64,000 nt of DNA, from contig JAYNIR010000012.1 in NCBI GenBank assembly GCA_038109305.1, forward strand, positions 27,698-91,697. Reading direction: 5' to 3'. This document shows, one piece after another, positions 43,026 to 52,436 of the stretch. The notes under the pieces were generated by a model. It saw nothing but the letters and a program-made list of their open reading frames with translations. It did not search any database and was not told the DNA's origin. The stretch comes from UBA1479 sp038109305. Lineage in GTDB: Bacteria; Pseudomonadota; Alphaproteobacteria; Rhodospirillales; Casp-alpha2. Each line of letters starts with the position of its first letter. Position 1 is the stretch's first letter. The translations under genes and the position numbers were made by a program.

Positions 43026-44802
43026 CGATCGCCCCTGCAATTTCCCGGTGCGCCGCCGGTTTCAGCGGCCCGGTCACCGATCCCGGATCGCGGTAGGCCG
43101 CCAAATCTTCTTCCGCCGCCAGGCGCGGCATGCCCGGTTCGGGTCCGATGCCCATCACACCGGCAAGCCGCTGAACGATTCGCCCGACTGAGGGCGCCGC
43201 AACCCAGCCACCGGTGGCGTAACCGAAGGACTTTTTGTTGCCCTTGGGTTCGTCGACCATCACCGCGATCACGTACTTGGGCGCGTGAATGGGGAACGCG
43301 CCAATGAACGACGCGATGTTCGCTTTTTCGCTATAACCGCCGGCTTTGACTTTCTCCGCCGTGCCCGTCTTGCCGCCGATCAGGTATCCGTCTGCCTGTT
43401 TTTCCGCGTTCTTGCCGGTGCCGCGGCTGACGACCAATCGCATCAGACCGCGCATCTTGGCGGACGTATCGCCGGAAAAGACTTTTTCACCGCGAATGCC
43501 TTGCGCCGCATCCTGGCGCAGCACCGTCGTCGGGCGGTAAATGCCGCCATTGACCACGGCGGCGATCGCGTTGGTCAGCTGCAGCGGCGTGACCGAAATG
43601 CCGTAACCGTATGAAATCGTCACGGTGTTGATCTCGCGCCAGCGCGCTGGATAAAGAGGGCGACCCACCTCAGGCAACTCAACGGGGGACGGACGCAGGA
43701 GGCCGAGCCGCCCGAGGTAGGTCTGTTGGGCTTTACTGCCCAAGTCTAGGGCCATTTTGGCGGCCCCAATGTTCGATGAATGGATGAGAATTTCCGGCAC
43801 GCTGAGCCACCGGTTTTTGGCGTGGTAATCGGTGATGGTTTCCCGCGCGACCTTCAACGGCTTGGACGCGTCGTAGCCGCCAGATATCGGGACGACGCCC
43901 GCGTCCAGCGCCATGGCGGCAGTCAAAACCTTGAACGTCGAGCCCATTTCATAGACGCCCTTGGTCGCCCGGTTGAACCCGGCGTCACCCAAAAGTTCGA
44001 CGGGCCGGTTGGGATCGAAATCCGGCAACGACACCATCGCCACCAATTCAGACGTATTGGCATCGAGCACGACGGCCGTGCCGCCGATGCCCTGGAATTC
44101 GGCAACCGCCTTGGCGAGTTCCTCGCGCGCGATGCCCTGGAGCCGCACATCGATGGAGAGCGCCAGCGGTTCGGCAGACCCGGTCAGCCGCTGGTCGAAC
44201 CGGCGCTCGACCCCGGCGGTGCCGTGGCCATCAATGTTGGTGACGCCCAACACGTGGGCCAGCAAGCGGCCTTGCGGATAAACCCGGCGCTCGCCGCGTT
44301 CGAACTGAATGCCCGGCAAGCCCAGCCGATGCACCGCGAAATGCTGTTCCGGCAGCAGGTTGCGCTTCAAGTAAACGAACCGCCCGTTGGAGCGAAGCTG
44401 GCGCATCAGTTTCGCGCGGTCCAGGTCGGGCAGAACGTGAACCAGCTTGTCCGCCGTTTCGTTAACGTCGAGGATGTTTTTCGGATCCGCGTAAAGCGAT
44501 ACGGACGGCAGCGACGTGGCGACGATGATGCCGTTGCGGTCAACGACGTCGGCCCGCGTATAAATCGGGGCCGCGGTACCGCCGGCGCGCGCCAAGTTGG
44601 GTTCCGCACGGTCGGTGAACAGCGTCAGATCGACAACTCGCCAGCCCAGCGCCGCAAACACCACCATGATCACGAGCCCGGTAACCAGAAGCCGCGACCG
44701 CCCGGTTTCGAGCGCCCGGCGGGCGCGTTGGGCGCCGGCGCCGTCGCGGGCGAAATCGAACAGGTCACCCTGGTCGTCGTGCTTGGGGATGACGGCGGTC
44801 AT
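43006..44802 (-). CDS. ftsI: Peptidoglycan D,D-transpeptidase FtsI (PBP3)
   Basis: Class B penicillin-binding protein (598 residues) that crosslinks septal peptidoglycan with FtsW. One membrane helix (LLVTGLVIMVVFAALGWRVV) follows a charged cytoplasmic tail. The dimerisation region spans about 95-260. The transpeptidase triad is present: nucleophile Ser in MGSTFK, SSN in LIHSSNIGAAKM, and KTG in IGGKTGTAEKV. ATG 44802 overlaps the ftsL stop by 4 nt. Confidence 0.96.
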   Translation of the reverse strand: MTAVIPKHDDQGDLFDFARDGAGAQRARRALETGRSRLLVTGLVIMVVFAALGWRVVDLTLFTDRAEPNLARAGGTAAPIYTRADVVDRNGIIVATSLPSVSLYADPKNILDVNETADKLVHVLPDLDRAKLMRQLRSNGRFVYLKRNLLPEQHFAVHRLGLPGIQFERGERRVYPQGRLLAHVLGVTNIDGHGTAGVERRFDQRLTGSAEPLALSIDVRLQGIAREELAKAVAEFQGIGGTAVVLDANTSELVAMVSLPDFDPNRPVELLGDAGFNRATKGVYEMGSTFKVLTAAMALDAGVVPISGGYDASKPLKVARETITDYHAKNRWLSVPEILIHSSNIGAAKMALDLGSKAQQTYLGRLGLLRPSPVELPEVGRPLYPARWREINTVTISYGYGISVTPLQLTNAIAAVVNGGIYRPTTVLRQDAAQGIRGEKVFSGDTSAKMRGLMRLVVSRGTGKNAEKQADGYLIGGKTGTAEKVKAGGYSEKANIASFIGAFPIHAPKYVIAVMVDEPKGNKKSFGYATGGWVAAPSVGRIVQRLAGVMGIGPEPGMPRLAAEEDLAAYRDPGSVTGPLKPAAHREIAGAIDASPGR

Positions 44803-45296
44803 TGCCGCGTCTCCCCTGCGGGAATGATGTTGGCGTCGGCACGGACACGTCGGCCTGGCTCCGCCATGCCGAGGGCTCGGCGGATCGCCGCTAGCGTCTC
44901 GTCATCGGGTTTGGTTTTCGGCTGCACCGCAGGGGGCGCCACCAAGGTCGTTTGGGCAGGTTGGGTCCGCATCGACGGCGTGACCACGGTTTCGCCCGTG
45001 GGTGCGGATGCTTCGCGAACGTCGCGCCAGGGAATGTTTTCGAGCGTGCCTAGCTGGCTGGTCGTGACCGGCGACAGGCCCAGGTATTTTTGCGCAAGTT
45101 CGCGTAGGCGCTGCGGATCGTTCAGGTGCGCCCATTCGGCCTGCAGCACGCGCACGGTGCGGCTGTCGCGGTCGATGTCGCGGTTGATCGCCTCCAACTG
45201 GCCCTCAAGGTCCTGGACCTGATAGCTGATCATGAACAGGGCCAGCGACATGAAGGACGCCAGGATCACCGCCATGATGGTTGTCTGTCTGCTCAT
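44799..45296 (-). CDS. ftsL: FtsL-like cell division protein
   Basis: A 165-residue bitopic protein between rsmH and ftsI, the standard ftsL position. A short tail and membrane helix (TTIMAVILASFMSLALFMIS) lead to a leucine-zipper-like coiled coil (QVQDLEGQLEAINRDIDRDS, VLQAEWAHLNDPQRLRELAQ, KYLGL), the usual FtsL core. The roughly 75 residues after LGTLENIPWRD are Pro/Thr/Ala-rich, an extension not needed in short FtsL proteins. Sequence conservation in the family is low, so identity rests on position and fold pattern. Confidence 0.85.
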   Translation of the reverse strand: MSRQTTIMAVILASFMSLALFMISYQVQDLEGQLEAINRDIDRDSRTVRVLQAEWAHLNDPQRLRELAQKYLGLSPVTTSQLGTLENIPWRDVREASAPTGETVVTPSMRTQPAQTTLVAPPAVQPKTKPDDETLAAIRRALGMAEPGRRVRADANIIPAGETRQ

Positions 45297-45306
45297 CCCC
45301 GCCCCC

Positions 45307-46287
45307 TCATGCCGCTCTGGCCGGCGCAACGGTGCGCTCGGCCCAGCGTAGGCGCGCCGAGCGGGCGCGCGGGTTGGCGCGGGTTTCCGCGTCACCGGGC
45401 TTTTCGGCGCCGCGCGAAATAAGGCGGAAGACGGGATTGCCCACCGCCGCCGGCAGATCCGGCATGTGGCGGGACGGGCGCGGACCGGTGCCCGAGGCAT
45501 CGCGGAGAAAATCTTTTACGTAGCGGTCTTCCAGTGAATGGAACGAGACGACGGCGAGCCTACCGCCCGGCGCCAGAAGGTCCTCAGCCGCGCGAAGACC
45601 GCGGGCCAGTTCGCCTAGTTCGTCATTCACATAAATGCGCAGCGCCTGAAACGTGCGGGTGGATGGATCAATCCCGTCCTTGGATTTTTTGACGACGCGG
45701 CGAAGCAGGCTGGCCAGCTCTTCCGTCCGGGTGATCGGCGATTTTTCGCGTAGCTCGACGATGGCGGCGGCGATCTCTCGGGACGCGCGCTCTTCGCCGT
45801 ACTTGTATACAAGGTCGGCTAGTTCCTTTTCGGCCATGCTGTTGACCACGTCGGCGGCGGAAACCGCATCGGCGGCGTCGCTGCCCTGGCCCATGCGCAT
45901 GTCCAAGGGCCCGTCGGCGCGGAAGGAAAAACCTCGCGCCGGGTCGTCCAACTGCATGGAAGACACGCCCAAATCCAGCGCGACGCCGTCGATCTGCGTA
46001 ACGCCGACTGATGCCAGCAGTTCGGCCATATTGCCGAAGCGCCCGGCCAGCACGGTCAGCCGGCCATGAAACTCTCGGCCCATTTCCTTGCCGATGGACT
46101 GTGCCAGGGGATCGCGATCAATGCCCCAGACGGTGCAGTCGGCGGCCTCCAGCAACGCGCGGGAATAGCCGCCGGCGCCGAAGGTCGCATCTACGTAGAC
46201 GCCGCCGTCCCTGGGCGCGAGCGCCGCCAGGACCTCAGCCAGCATCACAGGCTTGTGCACCGCCGGGTAGGTTCGGGGGCTATTCAT
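45307..46287 (-). CDS. rsmH: 16S rRNA (cytosine1402-N4)-methyltransferase
   Basis: SAM-dependent methylase (326 residues, also mraW) acting on 16S rRNA. Visible: HKPVMLAEVLAALAPRDGGV, VDATFGAGGYSRALLEA (SAM loop), GVALDLGVSSMQLDDPARGF with SFRADGPLDMRM, and the C-terminal VVSFHSLEDRYVKDFL. Full length. Overlaps mraZ by 8 nt. Confidence 0.97.
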   Translation of the reverse strand: MNSPRTYPAVHKPVMLAEVLAALAPRDGGVYVDATFGAGGYSRALLEAADCTVWGIDRDPLAQSIGKEMGREFHGRLTVLAGRFGNMAELLASVGVTQIDGVALDLGVSSMQLDDPARGFSFRADGPLDMRMGQGSDAADAVSAADVVNSMAEKELADLVYKYGEERASREIAAAIVELREKSPITRTEELASLLRRVVKKSKDGIDPSTRTFQALRIYVNDELGELARGLRAAEDLLAPGGRLAVVSFHSLEDRYVKDFLRDASGTGPRPSRHMPDLPAAVGNPVFRLISRGAEKPGDAETRANPRARSARLRWAERTVAPARAA

Positions 46288-46786
46288 CCCCGCCCTCCCC
46301 GGCCGATGCGCCTGGCCGTTTCGGTAATTTCAAGGTCATGCCCCGGGCCTTGGCGCGTTCGAACGCCTGGCCGCGCTGGGCGTCGTAGGCCTTGGGCTCC
46401 CACAGCATCATGCGGGCACCGCGGCCAACAAACAGAACGTCGGATTTGATGTGGGCGTAATCGCGAAGGTCGTTGGTTAGGACGATCCGGCCTTCCGGAT
46501 CCATGGGCAGTTCGCGAGCATTTTCCAGGATTACGGCGGCCAGGTCGTCCTGGTCGTCGGAAAACACATCTAGGTCTTCCAAGCCCTGGGCCAGGCGCGT
46601 CATAAAGGCCTCTTCGCAGGCCTCGAGCGCTGGATACTTGAAGGACGGGAAAGCATAAAGACCGTTGAAGGCGTCGGCGTCCTGATCTTGGCGGGAGCGC
46701 GCCAGGGCCGCGCGGAAAGGCTTGGGCACCGAGACCCGGCCTTTCTTGTCGATCCTGTTGACGTGCCTTCCGACCAGCAACGCCAC
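46280..46786 (-). CDS. mraZ: Transcriptional regulator MraZ
   Basis: First gene of the dcw cluster, an AbrB-fold DNA-binding protein that regulates the cluster in several bacteria. The 168-residue protein has two MraZ repeats, VNRIDKKGRVSVPKPFRAAL and ARELPMDPEGRIVLTNDLRD, each with the family DxKGR/DPxGR element. The start is GTG 46786 with AAGGGGG in front. The ragged C-terminus (RPGASAGEGGDE) is not conserved. Confidence 0.95.
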   Translation of the reverse strand: MALLVGRHVNRIDKKGRVSVPKPFRAALARSRQDQDADAFNGLYAFPSFKYPALEACEEAFMTRLAQGLEDLDVFSDDQDDLAAVILENARELPMDPEGRIVLTNDLRDYAHIKSDVLFVGRGARMMLWEPKAYDAQRGQAFERAKARGMTLKLPKRPGASAGEGGDE

Positions 46787-47330
46787 GTTGACCCCCTTGG
46801 ACGTCTGCCCAATAATTCATTTACGGAAACGATCGCGTCCGATCTTTGACGTCGTCCCCACACCCGCTCCGTACCGTTCCCGAGGCCGAAGGGCCCTGCC
46901 CGACCTTCAATCCCCTGCCCCGGCGCGTTTCGCTTCGACCCAGCCTGTCACCCTCGAATCCCGACTGGAAAGCAGCCTCTGAAAGGGTCCCAAAGGCCCG
47001 GCACCCGGAAAGTCTGCGCCAGTGATACGTTATAGACATTTTTGGGATATCATGGGAAGACATGGGCGTCAATGGATAATCCTTGGATTTCCGTGGGTTG
47101 GCAAGGGCCGGAACCCGGCCGTTAACCCTTCGGAAACCACGAATTTGGGCCGGGCATGGGCCTGCGGGGCCGTGGACGGCCGAATAGGCGGCCGAGACGC
47201 GCGGCGAAAAAAGTTTTTAGGAGATCAGGAAACCGGCGGACCGGGGCGTAAATTGGCCCCTCCGGAGGTCATTTCGGGGCGATTCCTGGGCGCGGCGTGC
47301 GGCGCCACGCCGATTGCGAGGGAAATTTAG
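46787..47330. other. Intergenic region between mraZ and rnpB
   Basis: The 544 nt contain no convincing gene. It should hold the dcw promoter on the minus strand; TTGACG near 47072-47067 followed 17 nt later by TATCCC is a weak match, and an AT-rich block spans 47015-47065. GGGTGTGGGG (minus strand, about 46866-46857) is the only G-rich patch resembling half of an MraZ operator; the tandem TGGG repeats expected for MraZ are not seen. The part next to rnpB is GC-rich with ggcgccacgcc-type dyads. Confidence 0.5.
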
Positions 47331-47728
<398 letters not shown>

Positions 47729-47749
47729 GCGGTTATAGCCGATTTTGGC

Positions 47750-48454
47750 CTAAGAGGAAGCTTTGGCGTCTGTGGCCCGGATCAGGTCGACCAGCCCGAA
47801 GATGCGCCGTGCCGTGCCTTCGTCAACGCGTCCCGTGACCCTCTCGGGTCGCCAGTGGCGCTGAAACGCCTTCAAGGCCGCCGGGAAATCCTGGGTGTCG
47901 TAGCCGATGTCGCGTAGTTCCGTCGCGAGCGCGATGGGTTCCATGTTCAGGATGTCGGCTTCGTCAGGCCAGAGGCCGATGCCCTTCCCCGCCAGCCGCG
48001 CCCAGGGGAACAGCTCCCCCGGATCGGTCTTGCGAGTGGGGGCGACGTCGGAATGGCCGACGACGTTCCGGGCCGGAATGGGGTGGCGGGTCAGCACGCC
48101 GAAGCAGACGGCTTCGAGCTCCCTTATCTGCGCCTCGGGAAAATCGCGATATCCGAATTCATGGCCCGGGTTCACGAGCTCGATCCCGACGGACCGCGCG
48201 TTGATGTCCGTATTGCCGCGCCAGGCGGACACGCCCGCGTGCCAGGCCCGGTGCTTTTCATCGACCAGCCGGTGGACGTTGCCATTTTCTTCGATCAGGT
48301 AGTGGGCCGAGACTTCGGCCTTGGGATCGCGGAGCCGGTCCAGCGCCGCGCCCGCCGTTTCCATGCCGGTGTAATGAATCACCAGCATGTCGACGGTGAA
48401 GCCGGGCCCCCGGTCGTCGAAGTTGGGCGACGGCGATGTGATGATGTCGGGCAT
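47750..48454 (-). CDS. N-acetylmuramoyl-L-alanine amidase (AmiD/AmpD type)
   Basis: A 234-residue type-2 amidase that cleaves between MurNAc and the stem peptide. Zinc ligands are expected in LVIHYTGM (His) and NVVGHSDVAPTRKTDPGELF (His and Asp); the catalytic Glu is in SVGIELVNPGHEF. WHAGVSAWRG is the substrate-side motif. The last 65 residues (DILNMEPIALATELRDIGYD and onward) resemble a peptidoglycan-binding helical domain as in AmiD. There is no signal peptide, so a cytoplasmic recycling role like AmpD is likely; the two-domain form leaves AmiD open. A strong site precedes ATG 48454. Confidence 0.9.
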   Translation of the reverse strand: MPDIITSPSPNFDDRGPGFTVDMLVIHYTGMETAGAALDRLRDPKAEVSAHYLIEENGNVHRLVDEKHRAWHAGVSAWRGNTDINARSVGIELVNPGHEFGYRDFPEAQIRELEAVCFGVLTRHPIPARNVVGHSDVAPTRKTDPGELFPWARLAGKGIGLWPDEADILNMEPIALATELRDIGYDTQDFPAALKAFQRHWRPERVTGRVDEGTARRIFGLVDLIRATDAKASS

Positions 48455-48574
48455 GGTGCGGGGCCTCCCCTCGGTGTGAGACTGGCGCCGATTCGTCCGA
48501 TTATACCCCGAATGCTCTTTTGATTTTACGCAAATGCATCGTCGCGCCCCATTTCGGAGCGCTTGGGATTTGCG

Positions 48575-49342
48575 TTAAAACCCCCGCTCTTTCTCGATCT
48601 GATCGTAAGCGGCGTTAATCAGCGCCATTTTTTCGTTGGCGAGGTCGATGAATTCCTGCGGCATGCCGTCGGCCATCAGCTTGTCCGGGTGATTTTCCCG
48701 GATCAGCTTGCGGTAGGCCTTTTTTATCTCATCGTTGGAGGCGGACTTGGCGACGCCCAAAACCTTATAGAGATCCTGATCGTCTTCCTTTTCAAGGTAA
48801 GTTTCCTTCAACCGCTCGAACCCGGCCGGGGTAAAGCCGAAGATGATGGCGGTCCGCCGCAGGAAATCCAGTTCCGCCGGGTGAACATTTCCATCCGCTT
48901 TCGCAATGTGAAACAAGGCCGCAAGCAATTCTTCCAGCACCGCCTGTTCGCGGGCAAACATCATGGCGATCTGTTCCGCATAGGGTTCGTACCCCGTCGC
49001 GTCCTTGCGGGCTTCGTTGAACAGCTTGCCGACGACGGCCTCGTCCTCCGGCGGGACATGAAACACTTCTCGGAAGGCCAGGATTTCGTCCTTCGACACG
49101 ACGCCGTCGGACTTCGCCATCTTGGCGGCCAGCACGATGACGGCTTGGGTGAAGGCGACCTGTCGGGCTTCCGTGTCCGGGCCGTGTCCGGCGCCCGCGC
49201 CGCCGTCGCCCATTAGCGCTTCATCCTGGTCCTTCTGCTTATCGTACAGGTGATGCCCGGCGACCCCGCCCAAAAGCGCGCCCAGCGGACCACCCATGGC
49301 GAACCCGGCGACCCCGCCGATGACCTTGCCCCAAATGCTCAT
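48575..49342 (-). CDS. djlA: DjlA-like co-chaperone (TerB plus J domain)
   Basis: A 255-residue protein with a glycine-rich hydrophobic start (VIGGVAGFAMGGPLGALLGGVAGHHLY), like the membrane-dipping segment of DjlA, a central TerB-like helical domain (about 70-185) and a C-terminal J domain with the HPD motif in RENHPDKLM. J domains stimulate DnaK. The substrate is unknown. DjlA of enterobacteria has the same domain order, so the name is by architecture. Confidence 0.88.
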   Translation of the reverse strand: MSIWGKVIGGVAGFAMGGPLGALLGGVAGHHLYDKQKDQDEALMGDGGAGAGHGPDTEARQVAFTQAVIVLAAKMAKSDGVVSKDEILAFREVFHVPPEDEAVVGKLFNEARKDATGYEPYAEQIAMMFAREQAVLEELLAALFHIAKADGNVHPAELDFLRRTAIIFGFTPAGFERLKETYLEKEDDQDLYKVLGVAKSASNDEIKKAYRKLIRENHPDKLMADGMPQEFIDLANEKMALINAAYDQIEKERGF

Positions 49343-49394
49343 GGCTGGTGGTTTACCCTGCCCCGCCGATTTTTACCATGGCCGGCTGGCTGCA

Positions 49395-50192
49395 CTAGGA
49401 CGGGCTTTTCACGTCCGACGGGCCGTTGACGGGCGCGCGGCCCATCGACGGACCGATGCGCCCGGCCAGCGGTAGCTTGATCGCCAAGTCCTTGGGATCG
49501 ACGCCGAAGGTCAGGCCCAGGATGTTGATTTCAACGCCTTCCTCGACCGCGGCCATGACGCCCAAAAGCCCGAACAGGGAAATTTGAAATCCGGTGCCGC
49601 TGGGCGCCTTGGCGGCGATTCTGCCGCCGGGGATGAAGTCCTTGCCGATGGCGGTCGGCGGCAGGTCGAGCGCCAGTTCCGGCACGGCGCGGGCGACGTA
49701 GGCAGTGAAGGTGTTGGAATTGGGCCCGGGCCAGATGGTGTAATTTTCCTGGTACGGATAGGCGCGGGCGGCCTGATCGATGCGGCGGATCATATCGTCG
49801 ACGCCGTCGCCCCGGACGTCGGCCAGGACCTCCGGCGCGGCGCCGAACCAACGCTGGTCCGGTTCCCGTTCGCTGATCGCAAGCGCGTTGCCGCCGCGGT
49901 AGGCCCGCCAGCCGATGATTTCATAAACCGTGAAGCTGTCCGCGCCCGTCGGCTTGGCGGCGATCCACGTGTGCACGCCGAAATAACCGCGCCAGTTGAA
50001 GGCGCGGGCGGCATAAACCTGGACAATTGCCTCTTTATGCCGGGCCGGGTCTGGCGCGATACCCATGGGTTCGCGGCTTGCGGTGCGCCAGTCTGATCCC
50101 ACGGAATACCTCCCTAGCCCGACGGCGACGCCGATCACCAGCAGAGCCAAAAGCACCTTGGCGGCGGTCCGTTTTTTCAAAAATCGTTTCAT
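49395..50192 (-). CDS. DUF3750 domain protein
   Basis: A 265-residue protein with one N-terminal membrane segment (AAKVLLALLVIGVAVGLG), probably anchoring a periplasmic domain. The DUF3750 pattern is clear: ARAFNWRGYFGVHTWIAAKP, YEIIGWRAYRGGNALAI, DQRWFGAAPEVL, NYTIWPGPNSNTFTAYVARA and IGKDFIPGG. The conserved His, Trp, Asn and Thr residues suggest an enzymatic fold, but no activity is known to me. It sits in a leftward run with djlA and the SBF transporter. Confidence 0.85.
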   Translation of the reverse strand: MKRFLKKRTAAKVLLALLVIGVAVGLGRYSVGSDWRTASREPMGIAPDPARHKEAIVQVYAARAFNWRGYFGVHTWIAAKPTGADSFTVYEIIGWRAYRGGNALAISEREPDQRWFGAAPEVLADVRGDGVDDMIRRIDQAARAYPYQENYTIWPGPNSNTFTAYVARAVPELALDLPPTAIGKDFIPGGRIAAKAPSGTGFQISLFGLLGVMAAVEEGVEINILGLTFGVDPKDLAIKLPLAGRIGPSMGRAPVNGPSDVKSPS

Positions 50193-50215
50193 CGTGTTTT
50201 AATCCACCAAACTAT

Positions 50216-51169
50216 CTAGGCGGGAAGAAGGCGTTTTACCAGCCATCGCCACACACTCGGCATCAAATAAATCGGAAACTGCCCGACCATGAAGTAAAGC
50301 ATGGTGTCCGGGTCGATGGCCGGTAACAAAACCGCGATCAGCACCGCCAGATTGCGGTTGCCGGAAACGAAGGCGGCGCTCAGCACCTGGGTCCGTGTCC
50401 AGCCGCGGCCAAGCACCCACCCCCAGCCCCAGAACGCCCCGGCACCCAGGGCCTGCAGACCGGCGAAGGCGGCGAAGCTCAACCCCGTGACGAACAGCAC
50501 ATGGTCCGGGTCCTTGGCATAAGCGTCGGGCACGCCGGACATCAAGCTCGCAGCGAACAGAACTAACAGCAGCACCGACGACCCATACAGGATCTCACGT
50601 GCGCCGTCGATCCGGGCCGAGCCGAATATCTTTTGCGCGACGGCGGCGGCCGCCGCTGTCGAAAACACCAACAGCGCCAGCCGCTGCATCAGGCCAAAGG
50701 TTTCAACCGGCGTCGACACTAGCGTCGCCGACACGACGGGCAGCGACAGCGGCACCAAAAATGTTTCGGCGATCAGCGCCAGCAACAGCAGCGTCGCATC
50801 CAGCCCCAAGATCATGCCGACCGCTGGCGTCGACATCAGCGGGCAGGTCGCCGCCGTCAGGACCAGCGCCACGACCAGTCCGGGGGACAATCCGATGTCC
50901 TCGACCAGAAGCCACATCAGGACCGGCGTCACCGCCAGCATCCAGACGATGATGGAGATCAGCAGCACCGGACGCCTGACCTGTCCGGCCGCGTCGGCCC
51001 ATTTGATCTGGACCATGGAAATCACCATCAGCAGCCAGACCATGTACGAAAGGTAGGGCTGCAAATGCACCATGATGTGCGGCAGCAACAGACCCACGAA
51101 CACGCCCAGCGCCATCATCGTGGTGGCGTGGCGGCCCAGAAAAGCCAGGGGCGCTGTGATAACTTTCAT
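50216..51169 (-). CDS. SBF-like / bile acid:sodium symporter family transporter
   Basis: A 317-residue membrane protein with about ten helices. AALVLTAATCPLMSTPAVGMI-type and LSAAFVSGNRNLAVLIAVLL segments match the two crossover motifs of the SBF/ASBT fold (sodium and substrate sites). ATG 51169 gives MKVITAPLAFLGRHATTMMA; an upstream in-frame ATG would add an Arg-rich stretch. The substrate is unknown; bacterial relatives carry organic anions, pantoate-like acids or arsenite. It diverges from the FAD oxidoreductase gene with about 117 nt between starts. Confidence 0.78.
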   Translation of the reverse strand: MKVITAPLAFLGRHATTMMALGVFVGLLLPHIMVHLQPYLSYMVWLLMVISMVQIKWADAAGQVRRPVLLISIIVWMLAVTPVLMWLLVEDIGLSPGLVVALVLTAATCPLMSTPAVGMILGLDATLLLLALIAETFLVPLSLPVVSATLVSTPVETFGLMQRLALLVFSTAAAAAVAQKIFGSARIDGAREILYGSSVLLLVLFAASLMSGVPDAYAKDPDHVLFVTGLSFAAFAGLQALGAGAFWGWGWVLGRGWTRTQVLSAAFVSGNRNLAVLIAVLLPAIDPDTMLYFMVGQFPIYLMPSVWRWLVKRLLPA

Positions 51170-51286
51170 GGCCTGGACGGCCCTCAATCGAAAACTTGCG
51201 CGGGGCCTGATTATGGGGCAAACCAATCCGCAGACAATTCATTCCTTAACCCTTTCACGGGACCTTTCCAGAATTCAGGAGTGGAC

Positions 51287-52417
51287 ATGGCCGAACAGGT
51301 GGATGCGGTGGTGATCGGCGCGGGCGTCGTCGGGCTGGCCTGCGCAAGGGCGCTGGCGCTTCGGGGCCGCGACGTGATCGTCCTCGAAGCCGCCGAAGAC
51401 ATCGGCACCGGAACCAGTTCGCGCAATTCGGAAGTTATTCACGCCGGCATCTATTACCCGAAAGATAGCCTGAAGGCGACGTGCTGCGTCCGCGGCAAAT
51501 GGATGCTTTATGACTACTGTAAAAGCCACGGGATCGAGCACAAAAACATCGGCAAAGTGATCGTCGCCATTTCACCCGATGAAATTGCTAAGCTTGAGGA
51601 AATGAAGGGCCGCGCCGAGGTCAACGGCGTCGACGATCTGACCTGGCTTGACGAAAAGGAGATGAAAAAACTCGAACCCAATGTGACCGCGGCGGCAGGC
51701 CTGATGTCGCCATCGACCGGCATCGTCGACAGCCACGGATACATGCTGTCTTTGCAGGGCGAAATGGAAGACCGGGGCGGCATGATCGCCTTCAACACGC
51801 CGGTTCGGGGGGGTGAGGTTCTGGCGGACGGCAGAACCCGAATTCGCGCCGGTGGCGACGCGCCCATGGACCTTGAATGCAATCTTGTCGTCAACGCAGG
51901 CGGGCTTTACGCGCAGCACATCGCGCATGCCATCGACGGCATCCCGAAGGACAGCATTCTACCGATCTATTACGCCAAGGGGCACTACTTCTCCATCGCC
52001 GGCAAAAGCCCCTTCAATCACCTGATTTATCCCGCACCCGTGCCGGGCGGGCTTGGCACCCATTCGACGCTTGATCTCGGCGGCGGTACCAAATTCGGCC
52101 CCGACGTTGAATGGCTTGATGACGTCACCCATCCGGACCAGATCGATTACCGGATCGATGAACGCCGTGCTGAAAGTTTCTACGGCGCCATCCGACGCTA
52201 TTGGCCGGGTTTGCCCGATGGCGCGTTGCAGCCGGGGTATACGGGCGTCCGGCCGAAACTAACAACCAGTCAGGACAAGTACGCCGCCGACTTCGTCATT
52301 CAAGGCCCTGACGTTCACGGGCTACCCGGGTACGTCGCACTTTACGGGATCGAAAGTCCGGGGCTGACCTCATCCCTCGCCATCGCCGAAGACGTGGTCG
52401 GCAAGGTCGCCGCCTGA
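51287..52417 (+). CDS. FAD-dependent oxidoreductase, L-2-hydroxyglutarate oxidase-like
   Basis: A 376-residue DAO-fold enzyme. The dinucleotide motif is VVIGAGVVGLACARALALRG, followed by VLEAAEDIGTGTSSRNSEVI and HAGIYYP, the SSRNSEVIHAGIYYP block being characteristic of L-2-hydroxyglutarate dehydrogenase/LhgO relatives. Further matches are STGIVDSHGYMLSLQGE, NAGGLYAQHIA and VPGGLGTHSTLDLGG. It should oxidise a 2-hydroxy acid and pass electrons to oxygen or quinone. A good site (CAGGAG) precedes ATG 51287. The adjacent 2-hydroxyacid dehydrogenase and oxoprolinase suggest a glutamate/2-hydroxyacid theme, which is inference. Confidence 0.85.
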   Translation: MAEQVDAVVIGAGVVGLACARALALRGRDVIVLEAAEDIGTGTSSRNSEVIHAGIYYPKDSLKATCCVRGKWMLYDYCKSHGIEHKNIGKVIVAISPDEIAKLEEMKGRAEVNGVDDLTWLDEKEMKKLEPNVTAAAGLMSPSTGIVDSHGYMLSLQGEMEDRGGMIAFNTPVRGGEVLADGRTRIRAGGDAPMDLECNLVVNAGGLYAQHIAHAIDGIPKDSILPIYYAKGHYFSIAGKSPFNHLIYPAPVPGGLGTHSTLDLGGGTKFGPDVEWLDDVTHPDQIDYRIDERRAESFYGAIRRYWPGLPDGALQPGYTGVRPKLTTSQDKYAADFVIQGPDVHGLPGYVALYGIESPGLTSSLAIAEDVVGKVAA

Positions 52418-52436
52418 TTTCGTTTATTGCGCGGGA

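Noticed and set aside
47022..47330. 102-codon plus-strand ORF between mraZ and rnpB
   Set aside because: No start site, no recognisable motif and it covers the region expected to hold the dcw promoter.
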